Source: JADLCX01 sp964630785 | GTDB lineage: Bacteria > Planctomycetota > Phycisphaerae > Phycisphaerales > UBA1924 | Reading direction: 5' to 3' | Length of the DNA: 64,000 nucleotides | Assembly: GCA_964630785.1 (NCBI GenBank) | Contig: CAZVZG010000017.1 | Coordinates: 37,507 to 101,506, forward strand | Shown: positions 49,189-57,867 of the stretch, in pieces | How the letters are laid out: every line of letters begins with the position of its first letter | How positions within the stretch are numbered: position 1 is the first letter of the stretch | The notes under the pieces: model-generated | The model's database searches: none | Told to the model about the DNA's origin: nothing | The model's input: only the letters and a program-made list of their open reading frames with translations | Program-made: the position numbers and the translations under genes

Positions 49189-49860
49189 ATGTTCAAGCCC
49201 TTCGCCGCCCTGCTCGTGCTTTCCGCATCACTCGTGTCGGGGTGCCAGTCGCTGCACGGCGGAGGCGGTGAGCTGCAGATCCGCTCGCTGGAATCGACGG
49301 CCACACTCACGCCCGCCATCCGCACGGCCTGCTACAAGCGCATCGACAACAACACGGCCGACCTGTACTTCTCCGACCTGCCCGAGGCCCGACTCGTCGA
49401 TCCGACCGACGATATGGCCGACCTCGCCGGCAGCATCCTGCACATCCACTTCTTCCTGGAACCCTCGCCGGGCAACACACCCATCGACGATACGGCTTGC
49501 AACGCGACGCTGCGCCAAGTCATCATCGCGCCCGCGGCCACACCGAACACCGGCGGGAGCGCGACCGGGACCGCTCCGGCTCAGGTCTTCGGGATCTACG
49601 GCGGCGGTGGATTCTTCTATCCAAACGGGAGCGTCGGTGAGACCACCTTCGGCGGCAGCCTGAACGGGGCCGCGCACCGCTTGCTCTACGCCTCGCCCGG
49701 CTTTGACGATCGGCTCGGGCCCGCGACAGTCACGGGCAAGGTGATCGCGACCCGGGACGACGCCGTCGCCGACGCGATCGAAGCCAGGATCGGGCAATAC
49801 CTTCAGCGTGAAGCCAGCGCAAAGCCCGCGGCGGTTGCTCGCCCGCCTGCGCCGGAGTGA
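49189..49860 (+). CDS. Putative lipoprotein of unknown function
   Basis: The 223-residue product starts at the ATG at 49189 (MFKPFAALLVLSASLVSGC), with a lipobox LVSGC, so it is probably a lipoprotein. The mature part has no motif I recognise; it has a Gly-rich middle (FGIYGGGGFFYPNGSVGETT). It converges with the amidohydrolase gene. Confidence 0.75.
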   Translation: MFKPFAALLVLSASLVSGCQSLHGGGGELQIRSLESTATLTPAIRTACYKRIDNNTADLYFSDLPEARLVDPTDDMADLAGSILHIHFFLEPSPGNTPIDDTACNATLRQVIIAPAATPNTGGSATGTAPAQVFGIYGGGGFFYPNGSVGETTFGGSLNGAAHRLLYASPGFDDRLGPATVTGKVIATRDDAVADAIEARIGQYLQREASAKPAAVARPPAPE

Positions 49861-49879
49861 TCGCGCCGGGCCGCGCCGC

Positions 49880-50983
49880 TCAGTGGCTGTCCCACCAGCC
49901 CTCGACAATGCTGGTGGCGTTGTTCCGGTACAGGTCTTCCAGCACGTCACGCGGCAGTCCCATGCCCCGCAGCGCGGGCGCGCTCATGGCGTCGAACCGG
50001 CCCGGTTCGACCATCGCCAGGTCCGGGTCCGCCACGGGGCTCTCGCCGTCGTACTCGGTCTCGAACATGGCTCGCAGGCACCAATACCGGCTTGCATAAA
50101 GGTCCCACGCGGCCTCGGGGCTGTCGGCCAAGTCGCCCATCGGGCTCGAACCGACCTTGCGACTGCGCACCTGATCGTCGTTCACAACGATGTCGGAGCC
50201 GAAGAGGATCCGCGTTCGCCACCGAGTGAAGAACTCGGCCACGCGCGCCCTGGGGTGACGGCTCAGCTCCCGCACCTGCCACTTCATCGCGCTGGTGTCG
50301 AGGTGGAGGTTTGGGTGGCGCTCCAGCAGGCCGTCGAGAAAGTCCAGGTCTTCCGGCCAGCCGCCCATGTGGGCCGCGATCCACGGGTTGGTGAAGCGGT
50401 CGAGCATCCGCTCCAGGCCCTCGTATTGCTGGCGCTTGGTCCCGTACCGCCGGGCGTCGGCGTACTTGGTCTTGAACCATGTGTCCGGGTCGGCGATGTG
50501 GACCATGTACATCATCCCGAGTTTCTCGCCGATCTCGCAGGCCTTGACCCGCCACGGGCTGTCGATCTCGATGAGGTCGGTTGCGCCCCAGGTCGAGCCG
50601 GCCGCGTCGGGCACCACGTCACGCAGGCGCGGCGAACCCCACAGCTTGAGCATCCGCGAGCCGAACTCACCGTGGAACCGCTCGATCGCCTCGACGTACC
50701 CCGCGCGGTGGGCCCGGTTCCGTTCCGGGTCGTTCCAGGTGGGGAACGCGATGAACCGCACGCTCGGACCGAGCAGGTCGCGCACACGCCCGGCCGCGGC
50801 CAGCTGCGTCATCGAGTAGGTCTTGACCACCCCAAAGGCCCGGCGCACGTCCGCGTAGATCGGCGGCGCGGCCTCGCCCGAGACGTGCGTGTGGATGTCG
50901 ATGATCGGCGCGGCCGGGGCGCGCAGGTCCGCCGCCTTCGTGCGATAATCCCAGCCGAACCGGTTCGCCGCCGTGAGCTTCAT
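49880..50983 (-). CDS. Amidohydrolase family protein
   Basis: The ATG at 50983 (MKLTAANRFGWDYRTKA) begins a 367-residue product with the amidohydrolase_2 markers DIHTHVSG near the N-terminus, IAAHMGGWPEDLDFL in the middle, and ILFGSDIVVNDDQ. These TIM-barrel metal enzymes are decarboxylases or hydrolases; the substrate cannot be told. It diverges from the GT4 gene. Confidence 0.85.
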   Translation of the reverse strand: MKLTAANRFGWDYRTKAADLRAPAAPIIDIHTHVSGEAAPPIYADVRRAFGVVKTYSMTQLAAAGRVRDLLGPSVRFIAFPTWNDPERNRAHRAGYVEAIERFHGEFGSRMLKLWGSPRLRDVVPDAAGSTWGATDLIEIDSPWRVKACEIGEKLGMMYMVHIADPDTWFKTKYADARRYGTKRQQYEGLERMLDRFTNPWIAAHMGGWPEDLDFLDGLLERHPNLHLDTSAMKWQVRELSRHPRARVAEFFTRWRTRILFGSDIVVNDDQVRSRKVGSSPMGDLADSPEAAWDLYASRYWCLRAMFETEYDGESPVADPDLAMVEPGRFDAMSAPALRGMGLPRDVLEDLYRNNATSIVEGWWDSH

Positions 50984-51079
50984 CGTTGCCGTTTCCGAGC
51001 CTCGGTATCGATGGTAGTCAATGCGCTCGTCACACCCCACTGTCCACACACGCCGTCACTCGCTCGCTCCCGATTCCCG

Positions 51080-52333
51080 ATGACCGCCCAGCCCTCGATC
51101 ACCACAACTGCACACGGTCCGCATCCGACCGGGCACCGCCCGGTTCGCATTGCGCTGGCGCACGACTGGCTTGTCGGCTATCGCGGCGGTGAGGTCGTGC
51201 TCGAGACGATCGCGTTGGCCGCCATCACCCGTGCGCCGGAACTCGGGCCTCGCGGTCTGTACACCATGTTCGCCGGGCGAGATGAGCCTCGCGGCACGGA
51301 GCGTCGCGCCGACCACAACGCCGCGCTGCGGGCGTTTGGTCCGGTGCGGGCGTCGTTTCTCAACCACCTGCCCGGGGCGCACGGCCCGCTTCGTCGGTGG
51401 ATGTTGCCGCTCTACCCCGCCGCGGTCGCCCAACTCTCACGCCGGCTGGCTCACGATCACGCGCGTGAACCGATCGACCTGCTGATCTCCACGTCGTCGG
51501 CCGCGATCAAGGGCCTGCGCCCGCCGCCGGGCGTGCCGCACCTCTGTTATTGCCATTCGCCCGCCCGCTACCTGTGGTCGCAGACCGCCGAATACGGGCG
51601 AGGGCGCGGCGGCACGCTGCGCGGGCTGGGGCTCGGAGTGATGGGCGGTCCACTGCGATCGTGGGACCGCCGCTCCGCCGCACACGTCGATCGCTTCCTC
51701 GCCAACTCCACGCACACCGCCGCGGAAATCCGGCGTTGCTACGAGCGCGATGCCGAGGTGGTTTTCCCACCCGTCGACACCGACTATTTCACACCCGACC
51801 CGGACGCGGCAAGAGGCCGGCACTGGCTGTACGCCGGTGCGCTCGAACCCTACAAGCGTGCCGACCTCATCATCCAGGCCGCGAACCGGGCCCAGCACCC
51901 GCTCGTGATCGCCGGACACGGATCGCAGGCCGACCACCTTCGATCACTCGCGGGCCCGACCGTCACGTTCACCGGACGACTCGGCGACGACCGGCTCCGT
52001 CAGGCTTTCCGCACGGCGCGCCTGCTCGTGTTCCCGCAGATCGAAGACTTCGGGATCGTGGCCGTCGAGGCCCAGGCCTGCGGCACGCCCGTGCTCGCCT
52101 TCCGTGCCGGCGGCGCTCTCGACACCGTCATCGAGGGCTCCACCGGTGCGTTCTTCGAGCGGGCGACGCCGGACTCGCTCACCGACGCCGCGGCCCGCGT
52201 CCCACCGAACGACGCGCTCACGGCCGCGGCGTGCCGGCGCAACGCCGAACGATTCGCCGAGGAACGCTTCCTCGAAACGATCACCCGGCACATCGACGAC
52301 CTGCTGAACCACCCGCGTCCCGCACCCGCGTAG
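51080..52333 (+). CDS. GT4-family glycosyltransferase
   Basis: The ATG at 51080 (MTAQPSITTTAHGPHPTGHR) gives a 417-residue product with two Rossmann-like halves. CYCHSPARYLWSQ in the N-terminal half and FPQIEDFGIVAVEAQACGTP and VLAFRAGGALDTVIEG in the C-terminal half match GT4 (mannosyltransferase-like) enzymes that use NDP-sugars. The acceptor is unknown, though the neighbourhood suggests surface polysaccharide. Confidence 0.88.
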   Translation: MTAQPSITTTAHGPHPTGHRPVRIALAHDWLVGYRGGEVVLETIALAAITRAPELGPRGLYTMFAGRDEPRGTERRADHNAALRAFGPVRASFLNHLPGAHGPLRRWMLPLYPAAVAQLSRRLAHDHAREPIDLLISTSSAAIKGLRPPPGVPHLCYCHSPARYLWSQTAEYGRGRGGTLRGLGLGVMGGPLRSWDRRSAAHVDRFLANSTHTAAEIRRCYERDAEVVFPPVDTDYFTPDPDAARGRHWLYAGALEPYKRADLIIQAANRAQHPLVIAGHGSQADHLRSLAGPTVTFTGRLGDDRLRQAFRTARLLVFPQIEDFGIVAVEAQACGTPVLAFRAGGALDTVIEGSTGAFFERATPDSLTDAAARVPPNDALTAAACRRNAERFAEERFLETITRHIDDLLNHPRPAPA

Positions 52334-52364
52334 CCCCGCCCCTCCCCTCGCTACCCCAGCCGTA

Positions 52365-52892
52365 TTACGCCGCTCCGACGACACCCTGCGCCCCAACCAC
52401 GGTCAGACCGTGGGGCGCGCCGTTGAGGGCCGGCGCGTGGCCCTGGGTACACGCCGCGGCACGCGCGGGCACCCACGCCGCGACGATCTGGCCGATGTAC
52501 ATCTCAAAGTCGGCCTCCAGGTCGAAGTGCCGCATCACGTCGCAATCCAGGCACGCCAGGGCTCGCCCCAGGCACGGCGACCCGGTCGCCAGGGGGCGAC
52601 TCTCCAGCAACTCGAAAGCGTCCGGCTCCGCGCCGTTCTCGAACTTTTTGACCAGCAGGCGGCTCTTGGGGTCCACCAGGTTGAGCGCGAAGCTGTGGCT
52701 GTCGCGCACCAGGGTCGCGATCCGGTGGCCCTTGGGCACCGCGATCGCCACGCACGGCGGCTCGTCGGCGCACGGCATCACGCGGTGCACGAGAATTCCC
52801 GAACGCTTGGCCTCAAAGGCCGAAGTCATCACCGTCGGCACCGATGGCAGCAGCGCCAGCGCGCGCGTCAGATCCGCGAACATCCCGGCCAT
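52365..52892 (-). CDS. Flavin reductase-like domain protein
   Basis: The 175-residue product has the flavin reductase-like fold with PTVMTSAFEAKRSGILVHRV, CVAIAVPKGHRIATLVRDSH and FALNLVDPKSR, and probably binds FMN. The partner is unknown. The promoter would lie in the divergent gap with mraZ, which holds a 12-bp inverted repeat. Confidence 0.82.
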   Translation of the reverse strand: MAGMFADLTRALALLPSVPTVMTSAFEAKRSGILVHRVMPCADEPPCVAIAVPKGHRIATLVRDSHSFALNLVDPKSRLLVKKFENGAEPDAFELLESRPLATGSPCLGRALACLDCDVMRHFDLEADFEMYIGQIVAAWVPARAAACTQGHAPALNGAPHGLTVVGAQGVVGAA

Positions 52893-53169
52893 GAACGACG
52901 TTGCCTCCCGACGTTCCGAACCCGACGGCCGGTCTCACACGATTCCCACGGACTGATCCACTGTGTCCACCGGTTGTCCCCAACTCGCGCCCGGTGCCGT
53001 ACCGCCGTCGAGTCGAACTCGCAGACTTCGGAACGTCGCTACGAACCAATCCACCCCTACTTTATCACCCAAATCAGGCAGTGGAAGGCACTTGCGACAT
53101 ATTTGCTCACCCCGGAGTCGGGAGGGTCCGAAAACCCGGTGAAAAAAAACTATTGAACAGCCCAAAGGG
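52893..53169. promoter_or_regulatory. Divergent gap between the flavin reductase-like gene and mraZ
   Basis: No gene is seen here. It contains a perfect 12-bp inverted repeat, CGACGTTCCGAA (52909-52920) and TTCGGAACGTCG (53027-53038), with about 106 bases between the arms. An A8 run lies at 53142-53149. The mraZ promoter begins right after this gap. Confidence 0.55.
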
Positions 53170-53200
53170 TGTTGCAAAGTGGGGCGAAGTGGGAGATAAT
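53170..53200 (+). promoter_or_regulatory. mraZ promoter with overlapping MraZ operator boxes
   Basis: TTGCAA (53172-53177), a 17-base spacer and GATAAT (53195-53200) form a good sigma-70 promoter. Over it lie TGTTG (53170-53174), TGGGG (53180-53184) and TGGGA (53190-53194) with exact 10-base spacing, i.e. TGGGN boxes with 5-nt spacers, the known MraZ operator pattern (first box degenerate). Autorepression is therefore likely. Confidence 0.75.
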
Positions 53201-53232
53201 CCCATCCACGTCAGCCGCGGAGGGTTTCTCGG

Positions 53233-53706
53233 GTGCTCTTCACCGGTTCATCAGAGCACACGATCGACTCAAAGCTTCGGCTGGCGGTGCCCGCGAAGTA
53301 CCGAAACCTGTGGTCCAAAGAGCGCGACGGGGAGGCTTGGTTCTGCTTCCCGTGGGCCACGGGGCAACTGCGCCTGTACACCGAAGCCCGGTTCACTCAA
53401 CTGGCCCAACCCAAAGAAGACGACTCGAAGCTCGCCCCCGACCCTGATCTGGCCCTCCTCAAGTCCCGCCTGTTCGGCCTCACGGAACGACTCGAAATGG
53501 ACTCCACCGGCAGAATCCCCATCCCCAAGCAGCACTTGGAAATGATCGGACTTCCGGGCGCGGGTTCCGAAATCGCGGTGGTCGGGGCGGGGGATCACCT
53601 TGAGATCTGGGACCGCGCCACCTGGGTCGCCAGCATCCGCGCCAACTTCAACACTCTGCCCGAACTTGCCGCCCGCGTCCAGGCCAAAGGCCTGCGGACA
53701 TTCTGA
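53233..53706 (+). CDS. mraZ: Transcriptional regulator MraZ
   Basis: MraZ is the AbrB-like repressor that heads the division and cell wall (dcw) cluster in many bacteria. The 157-residue product has the two swapped-hairpin DNA-binding elements, IDSKLRLAVPAKYR and MDSTGRIPIPKQHLE. The GTG at 53233 is supported by GGAGGG about eight bases upstream. It differs from the usual layout because rsmH, ftsL and other dcw genes do not follow; a non-coding stretch does. Confidence 0.93.
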   Translation: MLFTGSSEHTIDSKLRLAVPAKYRNLWSKERDGEAWFCFPWATGQLRLYTEARFTQLAQPKEDDSKLAPDPDLALLKSRLFGLTERLEMDSTGRIPIPKQHLEMIGLPGAGSEIAVVGAGDHLEIWDRATWVASIRANFNTLPELAARVQAKGLRTF

Positions 53707-54365
53707 GTTCTCCCCTCCCACGGACCCCGAGCACGCCGTGCGGCGTGCCCCGGGGCTTGACAACCCGACCATTGGTGTGAGCCGCCCACAGGGTCAACGA
53801 AGGACTCGGGGTGAGCGGCAGCATCGGTCCGAAGCACGTTCCGACGCAAGGACGCGTCGGCCCGTGAACGGTGTCGGCCCCAGGGACGGAGGCCGCCGCC
53901 GCCGAGGCCCCCGATGACCGCCGCAAGCCGCCCGCAAGCGACTCACCGATTCCGCGCTCGGCCGATCCGCCACCGGCCGAGCGTCTTTCCCGCTCGATTT
54001 GTGATGTGTTGCGAGCACCCCGACGGCGCCGGTGCGAGAGCCGGCGCCGGACGGTTCCGGTCTGCACAGACAGGCAGGCCGACATTCCGCGCTATCGACG
54101 CTACTTCACGCCGCACCGCCACGGAGGGCGGTGCGCCGCCCTTGCTTCATCACCGCTGTCGGCTCGACCGACCGCGGGCTCCGCCATCGTAACCGTTCCC
54201 ATTCGCCGCGCCCCGGGGCCACTTCACCTCCTTCGACTCCCCAAGCGCGCGAGAGAGAGCCACGCCGCGGCCGACGCACCCTCGCGCCGCGGCGTGGTTT
54301 TTTTCCTAGGAGACGACAAAACCGCGGTATCGCGCCGCGGTCTCTGCTGAAGATAAGCTTCGCAG
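53707..54365 (+). ncRNA. Hairpin-rich non-coding stretch ending in an intrinsic terminator
   Basis: No convincing gene is seen. On the plus strand a series of near-perfect hairpins follows mraZ: 53725-53755 (CCCCG and GCACGCC arms), 53841-53860 (CCGACGC/GCGTCGG), 53955-53983 (9-bp stem), 54024-54049 (CGGCGCCGG/CCGGCGCCG), 54126-54141 (GGGCGG/CCGCCC), the terminator at 54260-54304, and 54321-54341 (ACCGCGG/CCGCGGT). It may be a structured RNA, a long 3' region of mraZ, or degenerate palindromic repeats. I find no RNase P, tmRNA or SRP RNA landmarks. Confidence 0.4.
54260..54304 (+). terminator. Intrinsic terminator with 12-bp stem and T7 run
   Basis: CCACGCCGCGGC and GCCGCGGCGTGG pair perfectly around a 14-nt loop and are followed by seven T at 54298-54304. 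This is the only textbook rho-independent terminator I find in the window. It ends plus-strand transcription downstream of mraZ and ahead of the gene at 54366. Confidence 0.85.
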
Positions 54366-55097
54366 ATGGCCATCCGCCCGCGAAACACCGCGTTGCCCTC
54401 GACGTTGGCGCGACGCGTGCTGCCGTTCCTCGCGATCGGAGCCGCGATGAGCGTCGCGAGTGGCTGGGCGTGCGGGGTATTCGCGACGCTCGACTACCGA
54501 CGATCCGAGTTTGATGTTCCCGGATCCGGCTGGCCCTGCCCGCCACCGGAAGCCTGGCCGGAGCCGGACCACTTCCATCGCATTGCCGGCCTGGGATTGT
54601 CGGGATTTGGCGCAAACCACGGCCTGACCACCAATCGAAACTCCCCGAGCTTCTTCGAATGCGGAATCGACGTTCGGGAGTTCGGCCTGCCATTCCGATC
54701 GATGGCCGCGACGATCGTGCACACGAATCGCTACCCCCGCAAGTTCACGGACCACCGTCTCGGCTGGTACACCGACGGCATCCGTCCTCCGCCGATTCTG
54801 GAGCGACCCGGACTTGGCGACCGCAGGATTCCAATGCGCCCGACGTGGCCGGGCTTCGCTCTCAACACGGTAATTTTCGGTGGAGTTGTTTGGGGGCTCT
54901 CGCGAATCCCGGCCGCGATCCGGCGCCGCGTGCGCCGATCCCAGAATCGTTGCCTGTCGTGCGGGTACCCACTCGACTCCATCCGCGCAGACGCACCATG
55001 TCCCGAGTGCGGCCGGACGAACCACGATTCGCCTTCCAAGTCGACGGCTTCTCCATTCGGTCCCGTCGATCCGCGTTCATCCGCGGCCAACTCCTGA
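54366..55097 (+). CDS. Membrane protein with C-terminal zinc-ribbon
   Basis: The 243-residue product has two hydrophobic segments (near VLPFLAIGAAMSVASGWACG and WPGFALNTVIFGGVVWGLS) and a C-terminal CLSCGYPLDSIRADAPCPEC, a zinc-ribbon-like pattern seen in planctomycete membrane proteins. The region between the two hydrophobic segments is Pro/His-rich. Function unknown. It follows the terminator at 54260-54304. Confidence 0.72.
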   Translation: MAIRPRNTALPSTLARRVLPFLAIGAAMSVASGWACGVFATLDYRRSEFDVPGSGWPCPPPEAWPEPDHFHRIAGLGLSGFGANHGLTTNRNSPSFFECGIDVREFGLPFRSMAATIVHTNRYPRKFTDHRLGWYTDGIRPPPILERPGLGDRRIPMRPTWPGFALNTVIFGGVVWGLSRIPAAIRRRVRRSQNRCLSCGYPLDSIRADAPCPECGRTNHDSPSKSTASPFGPVDPRSSAANS

Positions 55098-55153
55098 TCC
55101 GTCCCATCCGTGGCTCGCATCGCGCCAGCCCCGCGGCTTATCCTGCTCGCATC

Positions 55154-56215
55154 ATGCGAGCCCTCCTCATCACCCAACAGGCCCCGCCCGACGCGCCCAT
55201 CGCCTCGGTCGTCTCCTTCGTCACCGACCACCCCGAGCCCGCCGCGCCCGGGCCCGGCCAAGCCCTCATCCGCACGCTCGCCAGCGCGCTCAACCACCTC
55301 GACCTGTGGGTCGGTCGCGGCGTGCCGGGGTTGAAACTCACCTATCCGCGGATCTCGGGCTCGGACGCCTGCGGCGAGGTGCTGGCGGTTGGACCCGGGG
55401 TTGACCAATCCTGGGTCGGCCGACGGGTGATCCTCAACGCCGCGGTCAACACCGCCCCGGCGCACGGGCTGCCCGCCGATCCGCCGACTTCGACGCTCGC
55501 AGCGCAGTACGAGCTCATCGGCGAGCACCACAGCGGCACGCTGGCCGAGAGGTTTGTCGCCCCGGTCGCCAACCTCGCGGCGATCCCCGCGGATCGCGAC
55601 CCCGCCGAGGCCGCGGCGTTCGGGCTCACCTTTCTCACCGCCTATTCCATGATGGTCACCAAGGCCGGGCTGCGCCCGGGGCAGTCGGTGCTGATCACCG
55701 GCATCGGCGGCGGCGTCGCGCTCGCGGCCATGGCCATCGCACGCCACTTCGCCTGCCCGATCGCGGTCACCAGCCGCCACCAATGGAAAATCGATCGCGC
55801 CAAGGAGCTCGGCGCCTCGCTCACCGTTCTCGATCAGGGTCAGGACTGGTCGAAGGAAGTGCGTGCGTGGTCGGGGCCCCGTGGAGGGGTCGATCTCGCG
55901 GTCGATTCATCCGGCAAGGCGACGCACCTCAAGAGCCTCAAGTCGCTCACTCGCGGCGGCGCGTACGTCACCCCCGGCTGCACCTCGGGCCCCGACGCCA
56001 CAACCGACCTGGCCCGCATCTTCTGGAACCAACTCCGCATTCTCGGTTCGACGATGGGGAGCAACGACGAGTTCCGAGAGTTGGCCGCGCTGTACGGCGC
56101 GGGCTTGCTCAGGCCGGTGGTGGATCAGACTTTTCCCGCGGCCGACGGGGCAAGGGCGTACGAACGGCTGGAGTCGTCGGAGCAGTTCGGGAAGGTTGTG
56201 GTCACCTGGGCGTGA
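55154..56215 (+). CDS. MDR-family alcohol dehydrogenase/quinone oxidoreductase
   Basis: The ATG at 55154 (MRALLITQQAPPDAPIASVV) begins a 353-residue medium-chain dehydrogenase with the GroES-like half (LNHLDLWVGRGVPGLKL, ISGSDACGEVLAVGPGV) and Rossmann half (GQSVLITGIGGGVALAAM). The exact substrate is unknown; similar proteins reduce quinones or aldehydes with NADPH. It converges on the SDR gene. Confidence 0.87.
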   Translation: MRALLITQQAPPDAPIASVVSFVTDHPEPAAPGPGQALIRTLASALNHLDLWVGRGVPGLKLTYPRISGSDACGEVLAVGPGVDQSWVGRRVILNAAVNTAPAHGLPADPPTSTLAAQYELIGEHHSGTLAERFVAPVANLAAIPADRDPAEAAAFGLTFLTAYSMMVTKAGLRPGQSVLITGIGGGVALAAMAIARHFACPIAVTSRHQWKIDRAKELGASLTVLDQGQDWSKEVRAWSGPRGGVDLAVDSSGKATHLKSLKSLTRGGAYVTPGCTSGPDATTDLARIFWNQLRILGSTMGSNDEFRELAALYGAGLLRPVVDQTFPAADGARAYERLESSEQFGKVVVTWA

Positions 56216-56229
56216 CGTTTCCGTCCCTC

Positions 56230-56910
56230 TCACCACGGCAGCTCCCGCCCGTCGTAGTTCAAGAACCGCCCGGTGTCGCCCGGCTTCAGCCCGTCCATTA
56301 CGCCGAGCATCGATCGCACGCTCTCTTGCGGCGTGAGGGTCGCGTTCTTGCCGCCCATGTCGGTCTGCACCCAGCCCGGGTGGACCGCCACGCAGCAGAA
56401 GCCCTCGGGGCGGAGCTCGTGGGCCATGCACACCACGAGCTGGTTGAGCGCGGTTTTGCTGGCGCGGTATTCGTAGGTCGAACTGCCGTTGTTGTTCTTG
56501 ATCGATCCGAGCTCGCTGGTGATGTTGAAGACGGTCTTGCGCCGGCCGCTGCGCAGGTTTTTGAGCAGCGCGCCGGCGACCAGCAGCGGGCCGAACGCGT
56601 TGGCGGCGAAGACCCGCTGAAAGTCGGCGAGTTTCAGGTCGGCCAGATGTTTGCTCGCGCCGGTGACGCCGGCGTTGTTGATGAGCACGTCCACCGGCTG
56701 GTCGCCCAGCGATCGGGTCATCGCCGCGATCGAGTCGGAATCGGCAACGTCCAGGGCCATCACACGCTGCACGAGGCCCGCCAGCTCGGGTGATTTGTCC
56801 GGGTGACGGGCCGTACCGATGAGCGTGTGCCCGCCACCCCGTGCGGCCAGTTGCCTGGCAAACTCGAGCCCGATCCCGCGGTTAGCGCCGGTGATGAGGT
56901 AGGTGCTCAT
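56230..56910 (-). CDS. Short-chain dehydrogenase/reductase
   Basis: The 226-residue product has TGANRGIGLEFARQLAARGG (NAD(P)-binding), NNAGVTGASKHL, and YEYRASKTALNQL (YxxxK), the SDR signature. Substrate unknown. It lies downstream of the PEP-CTERM gene on the same strand, but there is no evidence of a link. Confidence 0.9.
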   Translation of the reverse strand: MSTYLITGANRGIGLEFARQLAARGGGHTLIGTARHPDKSPELAGLVQRVMALDVADSDSIAAMTRSLGDQPVDVLINNAGVTGASKHLADLKLADFQRVFAANAFGPLLVAGALLKNLRSGRRKTVFNITSELGSIKNNNGSSTYEYRASKTALNQLVVCMAHELRPEGFCCVAVHPGWVQTDMGGKNATLTPQESVRSMLGVMDGLKPGDTGRFLNYDGRELPW

Positions 56911-56940
56911 GCACCATTATGGGCGCCGCATGAGGTTCGG

Positions 56941-57624
56941 TCAGGCGGCGCGCCGACGACGGTTGCCCAGCAGCGCCATGCCCATGATCATGCACGCCGC
57001 GGGGCCGGGCGCGGGGACCTGCACGGTGATCTGGTCCTGCGCCGTGGGATTGGTGAGGATGGAGAGAGTCGGAAGCGAGCGCCCCGCGTCGAGCGTGCCG
57101 GAGCCGTCGAGCCAGGACTGCGCGAGGCTCACCGAGGCGCTCGGCGACGAGGCCTTGAACGCGCCCGTGCTCAGCGTGCGGTCGGTGTCGTAGCGGAGCT
57201 CCCACACGGCGAGCTGGAACGCGCAGTTGGTGGCGGTGTCGACGACGTCGGCGATGTGGTTGGCCCAGAGCGTCCGCACGGCCGTCGCTTCGCTTTCGCT
57301 CCAGCCCGCCTCCGCCAGCGAGATCACGTCGAAAGTGTACACGTTGTTCTTGGAGATCGGCTGGGGGATGTCGACGCAGAACGAGGCGAACCGCTCGGCG
57401 ACCGTCGCGTCGACGCCCGCGCCCGGTGTGTCGATGCGCGTCCAGGCAAACTTGGCCGTGCCCGCACGCTCGGTCACGGGCGGGCTGACGATGTTCGCGG
57501 AAGTCAGATCGGTGTAATCGCAGCGGGCCCGGACCATGTCGGCGTTCGCACTCCCGGTGGCCATAAGGCCGACGGTCGCCGCAATCGAGAAGGTCGCGGT
57601 GCGGATGGTGCGTGAAGTGTTCAT
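56941..57624 (-). CDS. Exported PEP-CTERM-type protein of unknown function
   Basis: The ATG at 57624 (MNTSRTIRTATFSIAATVG) begins a 227-residue product with a signal peptide and AAGGA at eight bases. The body includes Cys-containing and WANHIADVVDTATNCAF-like segments. The end, VPAPGPAACMIMGMALLGNR followed by RRR, is a PEP-CTERM-type sorting signal, so the protein is exported and processed. Function unknown. Confidence 0.82.
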   Translation of the reverse strand: MNTSRTIRTATFSIAATVGLMATGSANADMVRARCDYTDLTSANIVSPPVTERAGTAKFAWTRIDTPGAGVDATVAERFASFCVDIPQPISKNNVYTFDVISLAEAGWSESEATAVRTLWANHIADVVDTATNCAFQLAVWELRYDTDRTLSTGAFKASSPSASVSLAQSWLDGSGTLDAGRSLPTLSILTNPTAQDQITVQVPAPGPAACMIMGMALLGNRRRRAA

Positions 57625-57867
57625 GGGCAGAGTCCTTTCTTGAGAGTGCCATTTCCTAGCGATCCCGCTTCCGTGGCGAGAGGCACGTCCCAAGTGTGCA
57701 ACTCCGCCCACGGATCACCATCGATTCAGGGGATCCGTGACCGGGCCACTCGGGCCTGCGCGGCCTGCACCGTGGGCGATGTTGAAACTGGCAAGTCCGC
57801 GCGGCCTGCGCGGAGCCGCGGCGCGCGTTATCGCCCTCGGCCCATCGACTCGATCGGTTCGCGCCTG

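Noticed and set aside
53707..54300. Possible RNase P RNA, tmRNA or SRP RNA after mraZ
   Set aside because: The conserved landmarks of these RNAs (GAAAGTCC-type core, tmRNA TTC-arm, SRP GGAAG core) are not visible.
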